Source of the DNA: Flexifilum sp963727545
GTDB taxonomy: Bacteria > Chloroflexota > Anaerolineae > Aggregatilineales > Phototrophicaceae
Direction: 5' to 3'
NCBI GenBank assembly: GCA_963727545.1
Contig: CAVSGS010000025.1
Span: 101,121-165,120 of the forward strand
DNA length: 64,000 nt
The notes below the pieces were generated by a model, which saw only the letters and a list, made by a program, of their open reading frames with translations, did no database searches and was not told the origin of the DNA. This document shows, piece after piece, positions 24,551 to 32,669 of the stretch (positions within the stretch are counted from its first letter, which is position 1; every line of letters begins with the position of its first letter). Made by a program: the position numbers and the translations under genes.

Positions 24551-25690
24551 ATGACGGTTTCATTGTGGCAAGCGGACGGCAATCAGCCGGTGCGCGAAGT
24601 GGATTTTCTGGTCGTCGGTGCGGGGGTGGTCGGCTGCGCTGCCGCCTATTTTGCCGGACAAGCCGGGCATGAAGTCGTGATCACCGAGGCGCGCGACGTG
24701 GCGCTGGGCGCGAGCAGCCGTAACGCCGGGTTCATGATCACCGGGCTGGACATCTACTATCACCGCGCGCTCGAACTCTACGGTCACGACAAGGTGCGCG
24801 AGTTGTGGGCGCTCTCGAAACAGACCCACGAATACTGGCTCGGTTTCGCCGAGCGCGGCGGCGTCACGCTGGATCGCTGCGGCTCGCTGCTGCTGGCGGA
24901 GAGCGCTACCGAAGCCGCCGAACTCGCGCAAGCCGCCAAGCTGATGAACGCCGACGGCATCCCGGCGATCTTCCACGATCACGATCCGCTGGATCGGGGC
25001 TATTTCGCCGCCATCGAGCAGCCGAACGACTGTGCCGTCCAGCCCTACGAACTGGCGCAGGCGGTGCTGCGCGCCAGCGAAGCCGAACTGATCGCCAACA
25101 ACGAGGTCTACGCCATCGAGCAAGCTGGCGATGTCGTGACGGTGCGGACGCGCCAGTATACGTTCAAGGCGCGGCACGTGCTGCTCTGCACCAACGCTTA
25201 TTCGCCGCGCCTGCATCCCTACTTCGTCGGCAAGGTGATCCCGACGCGGGCGCAGGTGCTGGTCACCGCGCCGCTGGACGCGCCGGTGCTCGACACCTGC
25301 GGCTACAGCGATTACGGCTACATGTACTACCGCATGACCTTCGACGGGCGCTTGCTGATCGGCGGCGGGCGCAAGCTGTTCAAGGAGCAGGAAAACGACA
25401 CCACCGACGACCGCGTGACCGACTCGGTGCAGGGCTACCTTGACGCCTATCTGCGCCAGCACTTCCCCGACGTGACCGCGCCGGTCGAGCGGCGCTGGGC
25501 GGGGATCATGGGCTTCAGCGTCGATGGGCTGCCGCTGGTCGGCACGCTGCCGGGGATGGATCGCGTCGGCTGCGCGGTCGGCTTTACCGGGCACGGCTTG
25601 GCGTTTGGCGCGGGCGTGGCCGAGCGCGCCGTCGATCATCTGCTGACGGGCGCTGATCCGGGTGCGGTCAGTGCCGCGCGCTTGAATTGA
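24551..25690 (+). CDS. FAD-dependent D-amino-acid/glycine oxidase-like oxidoreductase
   Basis: 379 residues. The N-terminal dinucleotide-binding motif is FLVVGAGVVGCAAAYFAGQ, ending in the acidic VVITEAR. ASSRNAGFMI contacts FAD. The C-terminal block RRWAGIMGFSVDGLPLVG and GFTGHGLAFG complete a DadA/GlyOx-type fold. It would oxidise the C-N bond of an amino acid or amine; the substrate is unknown. ATG 24551 follows AGGGGCGGCT. The PH-domain gene begins 7 bases after its stop. Confidence 0.9.
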   Translation: MTVSLWQADGNQPVREVDFLVVGAGVVGCAAAYFAGQAGHEVVITEARDVALGASSRNAGFMITGLDIYYHRALELYGHDKVRELWALSKQTHEYWLGFAERGGVTLDRCGSLLLAESATEAAELAQAAKLMNADGIPAIFHDHDPLDRGYFAAIEQPNDCAVQPYELAQAVLRASEAELIANNEVYAIEQAGDVVTVRTRQYTFKARHVLLCTNAYSPRLHPYFVGKVIPTRAQVLVTAPLDAPVLDTCGYSDYGYMYYRMTFDGRLLIGGGRKLFKEQENDTTDDRVTDSVQGYLDAYLRQHFPDVTAPVERRWAGIMGFSVDGLPLVGTLPGMDRVGCAVGFTGHGLAFGAGVAERAVDHLLTGADPGAVSAARLN

Positions 25691-25697
25691 GGGTTTG

Positions 25698-26306
25698 ATG
25701 ATGGGTGACGATTTGACTTTTGATCCGGCGCTGCGCGAGATCGTCTCGCCGGAGGTCCGGCACGGCGAAAAGGTGCTCTGGATCGGCAAGCCGACGCCGC
25801 TGCGGGTGGTCATGCGGCAGTACGGCGACGAACTGGTCGGCGCGGTGGGGGCGGCGGTCATGGCGATCATTTTCTTTTCGGTATTTCCCGGCTTCGGGAG
25901 GATGTCGTTCAGCTTCGCTTACGGCATGGTTTCACCGTTTTCGTTGTTTCCGATTATCTTCGCCGCGATCATAATCTTCATGGCGCTGCGTCCAGCCTAT
26001 GCTTTCTGGCAAGCGTTGGGGACGGTCTACGCCGTGACCGACTACCGCGCGCTGATCCTCAAGCCGGGTTTCAACGGGATGAACGTCGCTTCGTATCCGA
26101 ACCTGGAGCGAGTCGAGCGTACTAGTCTCGCCGGCGGCAAGGGCGATCTCGTCTTCAGCAGTGAAGCCTATCGCACGAGCGGGCGTTATGGTTCGCGCAC
26201 GCGCTACCGCAAGATCGGCTTCTTCGGCATTTCGGACGTCCGGCGTGTCGAGGATCTGCTGCTGGAAAATATCCCCGGTGGGCAGTACCCGGAGTTCGAT
26301 GATTAG
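25698..26306 (+). CDS. Bacterial PH-domain membrane protein
   Basis: About 202 residues (ATG 25698 or 25701). The N-terminal section HGEKVLWIGKPTPLRVVMRQ is followed by two membrane helices (residues ~52-73 and ~88-108). A bPH-like beta domain (VYAVTDYRALILKPGF, SYPNLERVERTSLAGGKGDL) ends with a helix (FGISDVRRVEDLLLEN). Such proteins lie at the membrane, but their role is undefined. It may be cotranscribed with the oxidoreductase upstream. Confidence 0.75.
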   Translation: MMGDDLTFDPALREIVSPEVRHGEKVLWIGKPTPLRVVMRQYGDELVGAVGAAVMAIIFFSVFPGFGRMSFSFAYGMVSPFSLFPIIFAAIIIFMALRPAYAFWQALGTVYAVTDYRALILKPGFNGMNVASYPNLERVERTSLAGGKGDLVFSSEAYRTSGRYGSRTRYRKIGFFGISDVRRVEDLLLENIPGGQYPEFDD

Positions 26307-26394
26307 CGCCGCCTGATGAGACTGGCATAGACGCCGTCGACTCGCTATGATTCTGCCGAGATGTGAAACCTGAATTGTGATAAAGGATAGTCGC

Positions 26395-26625
26395 ATGGAT
26401 TATCACTACGAGGAATGGAGCACCAATGCGCCGCGCGGTCTGCTGCTGATCAGCGCGGGCGTGTCGATTGTCGGGCAGGCGATTGTGCTCAAAGCGCGGC
26501 GCAAAGCGGGCTGGAAGTGGTTGCTGCTGGGCTTCATCGGCTTGATCGCCCTCAATTCCGGCGTGGCTGTATTCAGCGAGGCGGTCAAGCATCGCACGCT
26601 TTACGAAAGCAAGCTCGATCTCTAA
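26395..26625 (+). CDS. Small membrane protein of unknown function
   Basis: 76 residues with two predicted helices (LLLISAGVSIVGQAIVL and WLLLGFIGLIALNSGVAVF) separated by a basic KARRKAGWK loop. No family was recognised. The ATG follows GATAGTCGC. A strong terminator begins 29 bases after the stop, supporting a real transcript. Confidence 0.6.
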   Translation: MDYHYEEWSTNAPRGLLLISAGVSIVGQAIVLKARRKAGWKWLLLGFIGLIALNSGVAVFSEAVKHRTLYESKLDL

Positions 26626-26654
26626 AGAACATACCCCACAGCGAACATCGTAGG

Positions 26655-26681
26655 AGCCGGGTTCAGCCCGGCTTTTGTTTT
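26655..26681 (+). terminator. Intrinsic terminator
   Basis: AGCCGGG-TTCAG-CCCGGCT followed by TTTGTTTT, after the small membrane protein gene. Confidence 0.8.
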
Positions 26682-26815
26682 GCCTCAGGATCGTGGCTGG
26701 GTCGGTCGCCAAAAGGCGTGAGTTTAATCTAAAATTAAGATTGTTATGAAGCTAACGCGTTATAATGATGAGTTGTACGTAACGGCTTAGAAACTGACCT
26801 TAAGGAGAAAGTTCT

Positions 26816-27983
26816 ATGCGTAAGCTCATCTTGATCATAGCGGCGCTGGCGATGCTCAGCCTGAGCGGTGCTGTTTTTGCGCAGGACACAACTCCGCAGA
26901 CCTTTTGCGGAGATCTGTCGACTGCCGACTGTCAGATTTTGACCCAGTCGGCAGCCGCAATGAAGTCGCTCGAACTCGACTAGTCTCAACTTCAATGTCT
27001 CGGTTCAGTTGAGCAATCTGCCGAATATGCCCGCCTCGAATTTGGCGCCGATCACGGTCGACGGCAGCGGCGCGGTTTCCGGCATGTCGGCGATCCAAAT
27101 CGACCCGGCAACCATGATGTCAGACTACGGCACCATGCTCCAAAACGTGCTCAGCAACCTCAACGGTAATTTCAAAGTAACGGTCACGGTTCCGCCGGAA
27201 CTGATGCAGCAAGCTGATCCCGGTACGCCGGACAACCTCACGCTGGACGTGCGGATGGTGGATGGCGTCGGCTATCTCAATCTCGATGAACTCCAGCCCG
27301 TGATCAACGACCCGTCGGTGAAGGGTTGGTATGGTCTCGACTTCGCCGGTCTCATGAAGGGGTTGTTGGAACAGAACCCGAATATGTTCGACCTGTCGAA
27401 AATGGGCATGGGGGCGATGGCGACGGAAACCAACCCGCTGAACTACATGCAGCAGTTCCAAGACCCCGCGTTTCTCAGCCAGTTCATGACCATCACCCGG
27501 ACGGACGACGGCAGCGGCGATACGGCAACTTTCCAGACGTCGATCGATCTCAGCGCATTGATGTCCAGCCCGCAGATGCAAGACCTAATGAAGCAGCAGA
27601 TCGAAGCGCAAGGTACCAATATGAGCAGTCAGGACATACAGTCCGCGCTGGCGATGTCGAATCAGATGTTCACCGGCACAACGTTCACCGTCACCGAGGT
27701 AATCAGCACGACCGATTACTATCTCCAGAGCGTCACCGGTGAGATGCACTACGACCTGAGCGGAATCATGAACTCGGTCAGCGCAATGTCCGGGACGCCC
27801 GAGGCGACCATGACTGGTACGCCGACGGTTGACGCCACGTTCACGGTCAATTACAGTGATTTCAACAGCGCTCCGGTGACGACTGCGCCGGAAAACCCGA
27901 CGCTGCTGCCGTATCAAATGCTCCTTGGCATGGCAAACATGAATGCGATGCCGGCGGCGACGGCAACCGTTACTCCACAGTAA
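26816..27983 (+). pseudogene. Secreted protein gene with a frameshift after the signal peptide
   Basis: ATG 26816 (RBS AAGGAGAA) opens a 55-codon frame with a classical signal peptide (LILIIAALAMLSLSGAVFAQ) and stops at TAG 26981. In the +1 frame the sequence continues smoothly (LNFNVSVQLSNLPNMPASNL) to TAA 27983. A single shift near 26970-26980 therefore splits one ~388-residue secreted protein. The mature part has LTLDVRMVDGVGYLNLDEL, Met/Gln-rich stretches and a Pro/Thr tail. It resembles LppX/LprG-like or DUF-type lipid-binding beta proteins only vaguely. Function unknown. A TATAATG box sits at 26760. Confidence 0.75.
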
Positions 27984-28009
27984 TTCCACTGGTTGGACGG
28001 TAAGGCAAA

Positions 28010-28033
28010 GGCGACCCAAACGGGTCGCCTTTT
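28010..28033 (+). terminator. Intrinsic terminator
   Basis: GGCGACCC-AAAC-GGGTCGCC followed by TTTT, 26 bases after the stop of the frameshifted secreted protein gene. Confidence 0.85.
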
Positions 28034-28036
28034 GCT

Positions 28037-28588
28037 TCAGCTTGGGTCGATCAGCGCGGCGAAGCCGGTGACCAAAACATGGAGATTGCGCGAAGCGGTG
28101 ATACTCGGCGCGGGGCGCGGGGACGTTACGCCGAGTGCTTGGTCGATCAGCCATTGCAGCGTCGCTTCGCCGTTGGCGCTGGGGCGGAACCATTCGCCGT
28201 CGTACTCGGATCGACCATTGACGATGCCGACGTAGCGCAAATAGCCCTGTCCGCCGTCATGCGCGGGGTAGTAGCGCAGTTCGTCGAAGGCGACGTACTC
28301 CCCGGTCAGCGAGTTGACGTAGTAGCGCGTGATCAGGTAGCCCTCGCCGGAACTGTCGCCGTAGGCGGCAATGTCGAGCGGCTCGTACGGGCTGCGCGTG
28401 TCGTAGACCTCCAGCGTCATCATTTGCAGCGCGTCGAGCACATCCCTATCGTCGGTGATCTCGATGTCGTGGGGCAAGTCGCCGCCGGTGATCGTCACTT
28501 TCTGCGGTGGACCTTTCGCCCAACTGATCTGCGCTCCCAGCACGAGGGCAGCGATCATCAGCAGCATTCCGAAGCGTTTGACCATCAT
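28037..28588 (-). CDS. Secreted protein, paralogue 2 of the sigma-factor operon
   Basis: 183 residues. A signal peptide (LLMIAALVLGAQISWA) is followed by KVTITGGDLPHDIEITDDRD, which is almost the same as the start of the neighbouring protein at 28602. Later shared blocks are GYLITRYYVN / FDELRYYP / GYLRYVGIVNGRSE / WFRPS. No Cys or catalytic motif stands out. It is the fourth gene of the minus-strand unit sigma-membrane-secreted-secreted, starting 13 bases after the previous stop. I do not recognise the family. An extracytoplasmic sensing or structural role is inference. Confidence 0.75.
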   Translation of the reverse strand: MMVKRFGMLLMIAALVLGAQISWAKGPPQKVTITGGDLPHDIEITDDRDVLDALQMMTLEVYDTRSPYEPLDIAAYGDSSGEGYLITRYYVNSLTGEYVAFDELRYYPAHDGGQGYLRYVGIVNGRSEYDGEWFRPSANGEATLQWLIDQALGVTSPRPAPSITASRNLHVLVTGFAALIDPS

Positions 28589-28601
28589 CGTACGTTCTCC
28601 T

Positions 28602-29045
28602 TTACGGGTTCGCCCGCGCTTGCGTGAGCAGGGTTTCGATCACGTACTGGCTCTGGCGGGTCGGGCGAAACCACGTATCATCTTGTTCCGACGGCTGGTC
28701 GACCATGCCCAGATAGTGGACGTAGCCATAACCACCCTGCGGATCGAAGTAGAAGCGCAGTCGATCAAAGGGCTGGTAGCCGCCGTCCGCCAGTTGGTCG
28801 TAGCGTGTGACCAAATAGCCATCGCCCTGCACGTTAGGCGGCGTGCGGACGACCTGCAAATAGTTGTCGAGGTTGCCGCGCGAGAGGGCGTTCATGACGC
28901 AGAAATCGTCGTTGGTGACTTCGATGTCGTGGGGCAAATCGCCGCCGCTGATGGTCACTTTGGCTTCGCCCTTCGCCAATACGCCTTGCAGCCCCATCCC
29001 GATCAGCACGCCGATCACTAACAGCAAGAGATATTTCGCTCGCAT
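28602..29045 (-). CDS. Secreted protein, paralogue 1 of the sigma-factor operon
   Basis: 147 residues with a signal peptide or single anchor (YLLLLVIGVLIGMGLQGVLA). The conserved opening KVTISGGDLPHDIEVTNDD and blocks GDGYLVTRYDQLADGG, FDRLRFYFDPQGGYGYVHYL and TWFRPTRQSQ follow. It is about one third identical by eye to the paralogue at 28037 and lacks that protein's C-terminal ~35 residues. ATG 29045 follows AAGGAGAA and lies 50 bases after the stop of the membrane protein gene. Function unknown. Confidence 0.75.
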   Translation of the reverse strand: MRAKYLLLLVIGVLIGMGLQGVLAKGEAKVTISGGDLPHDIEVTNDDFCVMNALSRGNLDNYLQVVRTPPNVQGDGYLVTRYDQLADGGYQPFDRLRFYFDPQGGYGYVHYLGMVDQPSEQDDTWFRPTRQSQYVIETLLTQARANP

Positions 29046-29095
29046 GAGTGTTTCTCCTTAAATCTAGCCTTCACGATCATTACACCGCTCGGCGC

Positions 29096-29815
29096 TCAGC
29101 CGTTCCCAAACTCCAAGCCTTCGGCGATGGCGAGTGCTTCCCCTCGTGAGCGGCTGGTTTCGAGCCGATAGGTCAGATCGCCCGCGTCCCAGACCAGCGC
29201 GGGCATCGAGACGCGCCGCATCTGTGCCTGATTCAACGCCGTCATCAGCATGTACCAATGCTCTTTCGGCAGCCAGACTCCCCGCGCCCCATTGACCTGC
29301 ACCTCTTCGATCACGCCGTCATACATTTTGAGGACTTGCAGCCCCGCGGGTAAAAGCTGCAAGCTGGTATCGACCGTGCCATCGTCCTTCAGCCACGCTA
29401 GCACAACTATCGGGCGCTCGGCGTCGATCAGGTAAACGCGATCCGGTGCGCCCAAGGTCGGCGAAGTGGGGATCGGGTCGGGAAAACGCGCCTGCGCCGC
29501 TGCCAGTGTGGTCGCGCCGGGGAAATCGAGCACCGAGGCGGGCAGGTCGCCGCCGGGGAAAATGGCGGGCGTCGCGGTGCTGACAACGATCTCGACCACG
29601 CCGACGCGGAAAAGGGCGAGCACCTGCGCGCGAATTTCCGGTACGGCGAGCAGCCCCGCCAGCGCGATCAGCAGGACAGCGGCGGCGCGTGCCAACCGCC
29701 GGACGACTCGCTGCCGCCGGATCGGTCGCCAGTGCCGCGCCGTGAAGTCGGGCGTGGGCGGGTAGGCGAACGCTTTTGCCGAACGCTGCACCTGCATGTC
29801 AAATTCGTCCTTCAT
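29096..29815 (-). CDS. Single-pass membrane protein, possible anti-sigma factor
   Basis: 239 residues. A basic N-terminal ~45 residues (WRPIRRQRVVRRLARAA) precede one transmembrane helix (AAAVLLIALAGLLAVPEIRA). An extracytoplasmic domain (~185 residues) follows, resembling DUF4367-like domains (VYLIDAERPIVVLAWL, ARGVWLPKEHWYM). The zinc anti-sigma HxxxCxxC motif is absent. The start overlaps the sigma factor stop (ATGA, 29812-29815). Position and topology suggest it controls that sigma factor. This is inference. Confidence 0.7.
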   Translation of the reverse strand: MKDEFDMQVQRSAKAFAYPPTPDFTARHWRPIRRQRVVRRLARAAAVLLIALAGLLAVPEIRAQVLALFRVGVVEIVVSTATPAIFPGGDLPASVLDFPGATTLAAAQARFPDPIPTSPTLGAPDRVYLIDAERPIVVLAWLKDDGTVDTSLQLLPAGLQVLKMYDGVIEEVQVNGARGVWLPKEHWYMLMTALNQAQMRRVSMPALVWDAGDLTYRLETSRSRGEALAIAEGLEFGNG

Positions 29816-30360
29816 AAACCGCGTCCTTCGTAGAGCAGTGGAAAATCGCGCGCGATCACGTCGCGCAGGCGACCGAGCGCCCGGCTCAAGCGCGATTTGA
29901 CCGTCCCCGGCTCGACGTTCAGGGCATCCGCCGTCTCATCGACCGAGAGTTCGAGAAAATAGCGCAAGTAGATCACTTCCTGATCGGTGTCGCTCAAGCG
30001 CCGGATCGCCGCCCAGAGCGCTTGCGCTTCCAGTGCGCGGTCATTGTCCGGGCTGGGGCTAGCGTCGGGCAGGATCAAGCGGCGCAGGGCAGCAACGTAA
30101 CGTCCTAAGGCGCGGCGGCGATTGCGCACCGCGTTCGACGTCGTCGCTAGCAGATACGGACGCAGTGGGCGCGAGTCGTCAATTCGATCCAGCGCCTTGT
30201 AGACGCGAATAAAGACTTCCTGCGCCACGTCCTCGGCGTCGGCAGGGTCGCCCAGCAGCAGATACGCCAGCCGGAAGACCGCCTCCTGATGTTGGCGGAC
30301 GAGTTGGGCATAGGCGGCATCGTCACCGGCGCGGGCGCGACGAATCAGATCGGCTTCCAA
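29812..30360 (-). CDS. ECF-subfamily RNA polymerase sigma factor
   Basis: 182 residues. Region 2 is LVRQHQEAVFRLAYLLLGDP with AEDVAQEVFIRVYKALDRID. Region 4 is RLSDTDQEVIYLRYFLELSV with the helix-turn-helix ETADALNVEPGTVKSRLSRA. It should direct RNA polymerase to a small set of promoters, likely including its own operon. ATG 30360; no Shine-Dalgarno stands out. It is translationally coupled to the membrane protein at 29815, the usual arrangement of a sigma factor with its regulator. Two secreted paralogues follow on the same strand. Confidence 0.92.
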   Translation of the reverse strand: MEADLIRRARAGDDAAYAQLVRQHQEAVFRLAYLLLGDPADAEDVAQEVFIRVYKALDRIDDSRPLRPYLLATTSNAVRNRRRALGRYVAALRRLILPDASPSPDNDRALEAQALWAAIRRLSDTDQEVIYLRYFLELSVDETADALNVEPGTVKSRLSRALGRLRDVIARDFPLLYEGRGL

Positions 30361-30526
30361 ACAGATCAGCCTTTCCAGTGAATCGATTCATAAAAGATAC
30401 ACCGTTCGCGCTCCCAGCGTTCCCGATGGATATTGTGACAAATTTCACTAAATCGGTGGTCGTTCTTCAATCTAGCACCTGCTCTCCTTTGCGCTACAAT
30501 CTGCGCATTACGAATAAATTTTAAGG

Positions 30527-31544
30527 ATGGCTGAAAACATGACACAGGGACGGGCAACGGACGTGGTGATTATCGGCGCTGGCTTGGCAGGCTTGATGGC
30601 GGGGCGCGTACTCGCGGATGCGGGCAAGCGCGTGCTGCTGCTCGATCAAGGGAGCCACGTTGGGGGGCGGCTGGCAACCCGGCAAATCGGCGGCGGGGCT
30701 GCCGATTACGGCGCGCAGTTCTTCACCGTGCGTGACCCCGAATTCTCCGCGTTCGTGTCACGCTGGTTGGCGGAAGGAATCGTCTTCGAGTGGTCGCGCG
30801 GGATGGAGCGATGGCAGCTTGAACACAACCCGCGACGGTCATCCGCGTTACGCGGTTCGCGGCGGCATGAACGCGCTTGCTCAGCAGTTGGCACAGAACT
30901 TGAATACGCGGGTTAAGGTCAAAGTCGCTACGGTGAAATCGCTGGGCGAGGAGGGCTGGCAGGTGGAAGACGAAGCCGGTGCGACTCAGCGCGCGCGCGC
31001 GATCCTGCTGACGCCGCCGGTTCCTCAATCGCTCCTGCTGCTTGATCACGGCGGTGTCGCGCTGAGCGACCCGGATCGCACGGCGCTGGAGGCGATCAAT
31101 TATTATCCCAGCTTGACCGGGCTGTTCGTGCTCGACCGCCAACTGCGTCTGCCCTCTCCCGGCGCGATTCAGCGTCCTTATGCCAATATCCGCTGGATCG
31201 CCGATAACAAACGCAAAGGGATTTCGCCCGATGCCGTGGTGATCACGGCGCAAGCGGGCGGAGTCTATAGCAGTCAGCTCTGGGAGCGCAGTGACGAGGA
31301 AATCCTCGCTGCCTTCCGCGTCGATCTGCTGCCGGTGTTGGGCGAGGCGAAGATCCTCGAATCGCAGTTGAAGCGCTGGCTCTATGCGCAGCCGAGCAAT
31401 CACTACGATGAACGTTATCTGCTGGCGACGGATCAACCGGCGCCGCTGATGTTCGCCGGCGACGCCTTCGGCGGACCGCGCATCGAAGGGGCGTGTTTGT
31501 CGGGCTTGGCGGCGGGTCGCGCGCTGCTTGAAGCACTGAAGTAG
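30527..31544 (+). pseudogene. Renalase-like NAD(P)/FAD-dependent oxidoreductase, frameshifted
   Basis: The frame from ATG 30527 (or 30539) has the FAD-binding motif VVIIGAGLAGLMAGRVLADA and the acidic LLLDQG, then HVGGRLATRQIGGG and DYGAQFF, as in renalase-like amine oxidases. Near 30800, at CGCGGGATGG, the reading moves to the +1 frame. There WSDGSLNTTRDGHPRYAVRG leads on to a normal C-terminus (LMFAGDAFGGPRIEGACLSG, TAG-ended at 31544). Joined, it is about 338 residues, close to family length. A single base error in the GGG run would cause this, so the gene may be intact in the cell. Substrate unknown. Confidence 0.8.
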
Positions 31545-31602
31545 CCCTTCGCGGCTCAAACGCCGCGAATCTAAAGCGAGTTCTGTCCGGGTTAGTCTCC
31601 GT

Positions 31603-31642
31603 TAGGGGCGCGCATGGCTGCCGAAGCCAGCCCAACGCCCCT
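31603..31642. repeat. TAGGGGCG...CGCCCCTA palindrome with a GGCTG/CAGCC inner stem
   Basis: A REP-family member with a longer, imperfect centre. It lies in the 307-base gap before the cold-shock gene. Confidence 0.7.
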
Positions 31643-31725
31643 ACGACCGCGCCAGCTGGAATTGCCATCCTGTTGATATAGAACTAGTGTTCTGATTTTG
31701 TCCAGTGGTGGACGGCTAAGGTTGC

Positions 31726-31754
31726 TTGACTTTCGATCTTGATCCAGCTATGAT
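31726..31754 (+). promoter_or_regulatory. Cold-shock gene promoter
   Basis: TTGACT (31726-31731), a 17-base spacer and TATGAT (31749-31754). Transcription from about 31761 would give a ~90-base 5' untranslated leader. Long leaders are usual for cspA-type genes. Confidence 0.75.
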
Positions 31755-31763
31755 TTTTTCTGA

Positions 31764-31851
31764 GTAGAACGAACGCTATTACAAAAGATGACGTTCTATT
31801 TCATTAAGTTCTAAACCTCATTTGAGGCGTATTCCAAGGAGTGGTTCGGCA
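31764..31851 (+). promoter_or_regulatory. Structured 5' leader of the cold-shock gene
   Basis: GTAGAACGAAC (31764-31774) can pair with CGTTCTAT (31792-31799) in the leader. It can alternatively pair, perfectly over 11 bases, with GTTCGTTCTAC (32062-32072) just after the coding region. CCTC-ATTT-GAGG (near 31816-31827) is a second small hairpin. The ribosome-binding site is AAGGAG. Alternative pairing might make translation temperature-dependent (inference). Confidence 0.4.
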
Positions 31852-32061
31852 ATGTCCGAGCGGATTGAAGGTACGGTTAAGTGGTTCAATGGCACGAAGG
31901 GCTTTGGCTTTATTGCTCGTGAGGGCGCGCCCGACGTATTCGTGCATTATTCTGCCATTCAGGGAAGCGGCTACCGGAGTCTCGAAGAGGGGCAGAAAGT
32001 TGAATTCACGCTGGAGCAAGGTCCCAAGGGGCTGCAAGCCAGCAACGTTGTGGTTATCTAA
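31852..32061 (+). CDS. Cold-shock protein, CspA family
   Basis: 69 residues. The nucleic-acid-binding motifs RNP1 (KGFGFIAR) and RNP2-like (VFVHYSAI) are present, within the standard opening GTVKWFNGTKGFGF. These small OB-fold proteins bind single-stranded RNA or DNA and melt RNA structure. ATG 31852 follows AAGGAG. A strong promoter and a terminator flank it, so it is a single-gene transcript. Confidence 0.95.
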   Translation: MSERIEGTVKWFNGTKGFGFIAREGAPDVFVHYSAIQGSGYRSLEEGQKVEFTLEQGPKGLQASNVVVI

Positions 32062-32090
32062 GTTCGTTCTACCGGACACGAAAGCCACGG

Positions 32091-32117
32091 GCGTCACCGC
32101 AAGGTGACGCTTTTTGT
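32091..32117 (+). terminator. Terminator of the cold-shock gene
   Basis: GCGTCACC-GCAA-GGTGACGC followed by TTTTTGTTT. Confidence 0.9.
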
Positions 32118-32130
32118 TTGCTTAGCTCAA

Positions 32131-32253
32131 AGCTATCAGCGGTTAGCAGTCAGCTAAAAACAGCTTGATATCGACTGCTGCCCATGCGATAGTAGAAGCA
32201 TGTTGTTAGGCGACGCAGGTTCTAGCTGAAAGCTGATTGCTGACCGCTGAAAG
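32131..32253. repeat. Imperfect inverted repeat with AGCGGT-AGCA-TCAGCT arms
   Basis: Left arm 32131-32155 (AGCTATCAGCGGTTAGCAGT and so on) and right arm 32231-32253 (AGCTGATTGCTGACCGCTGA) are reverse complements with a few mismatches. They enclose ~75 bases. It is another small interspersed element without coding capacity, ending just before the DUF2304 gene. Confidence 0.65.
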
Positions 32254-32261
32254 GCTTAATC

Positions 32262-32669
32262 ATGATCGATCGGGCAACCTTATTCGGCTTGGCGGCTTCG
32301 GTCGCGGGGCTGCTGTTCGTGCTGGAACTGGTGCGCCAGCGCAAGCTGCGCGAAGATTACTCGCTGCTGTGGCTGGCGACGATGGTCGTCTTGATCGTGC
32401 TGAGCGTCTCGCGCCCCTTGCTCGACGGTCTCGCGGCGGTGCTCGGCATCGTCACTTACCCGCCCGCCGCGCTCTTTCTGGTGGCGATCATCTTCATGCT
32501 GTTCATCCTGCTCCACTTCTCGACCGTGCTGACGCGCCTCGCCCGTGATAACAAGGACATCGCTCAGCAGATGGCGATCCTGCGCTGGGAGTTGGAAGAC
32601 GCTCGCCGCCGCCTAAGCGATCAAGCGGGCGACGATCAGGATCACCATCAGGGCGATCGCAAAGAGTGA
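32262..32669 (+). CDS. DUF2304-family membrane protein
   Basis: 135 residues with three hydrophobic helices (TLFGLAASVAGLLFVLELVR, LLWLATMVVLIVLSVSRPLL, ALFLVAIIFMLFILLHFSTV). A helical coiled-coil-like tail (LARDNKDIAQQMAILRWELE) follows. KLREDYSLLWL is typical of DUF2304, often found near polysaccharide or lipid-sugar genes. No such partner is here. The last ~57 bases overlap the convergent rhomboid gene. Confidence 0.8.
   Translation: MIDRATLFGLAASVAGLLFVLELVRQRKLREDYSLLWLATMVVLIVLSVSRPLLDGLAAVLGIVTYPPAALFLVAIIFMLFILLHFSTVLTRLARDNKDIAQQMAILRWELEDARRRLSDQAGDDQDHHQGDRKE

Noticed and set aside
24560..25870. Long antisense frame over the FAD oxidoreductase
   Set aside because: Same reasoning: a mirror of a strongly biased gene, no motif, no ribosome-binding site.
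29096..29815. Zinc-containing anti-sigma factor (ZAS)
   Set aside because: The HxxxCxxC motif is absent, so only a generic membrane regulator is proposed.
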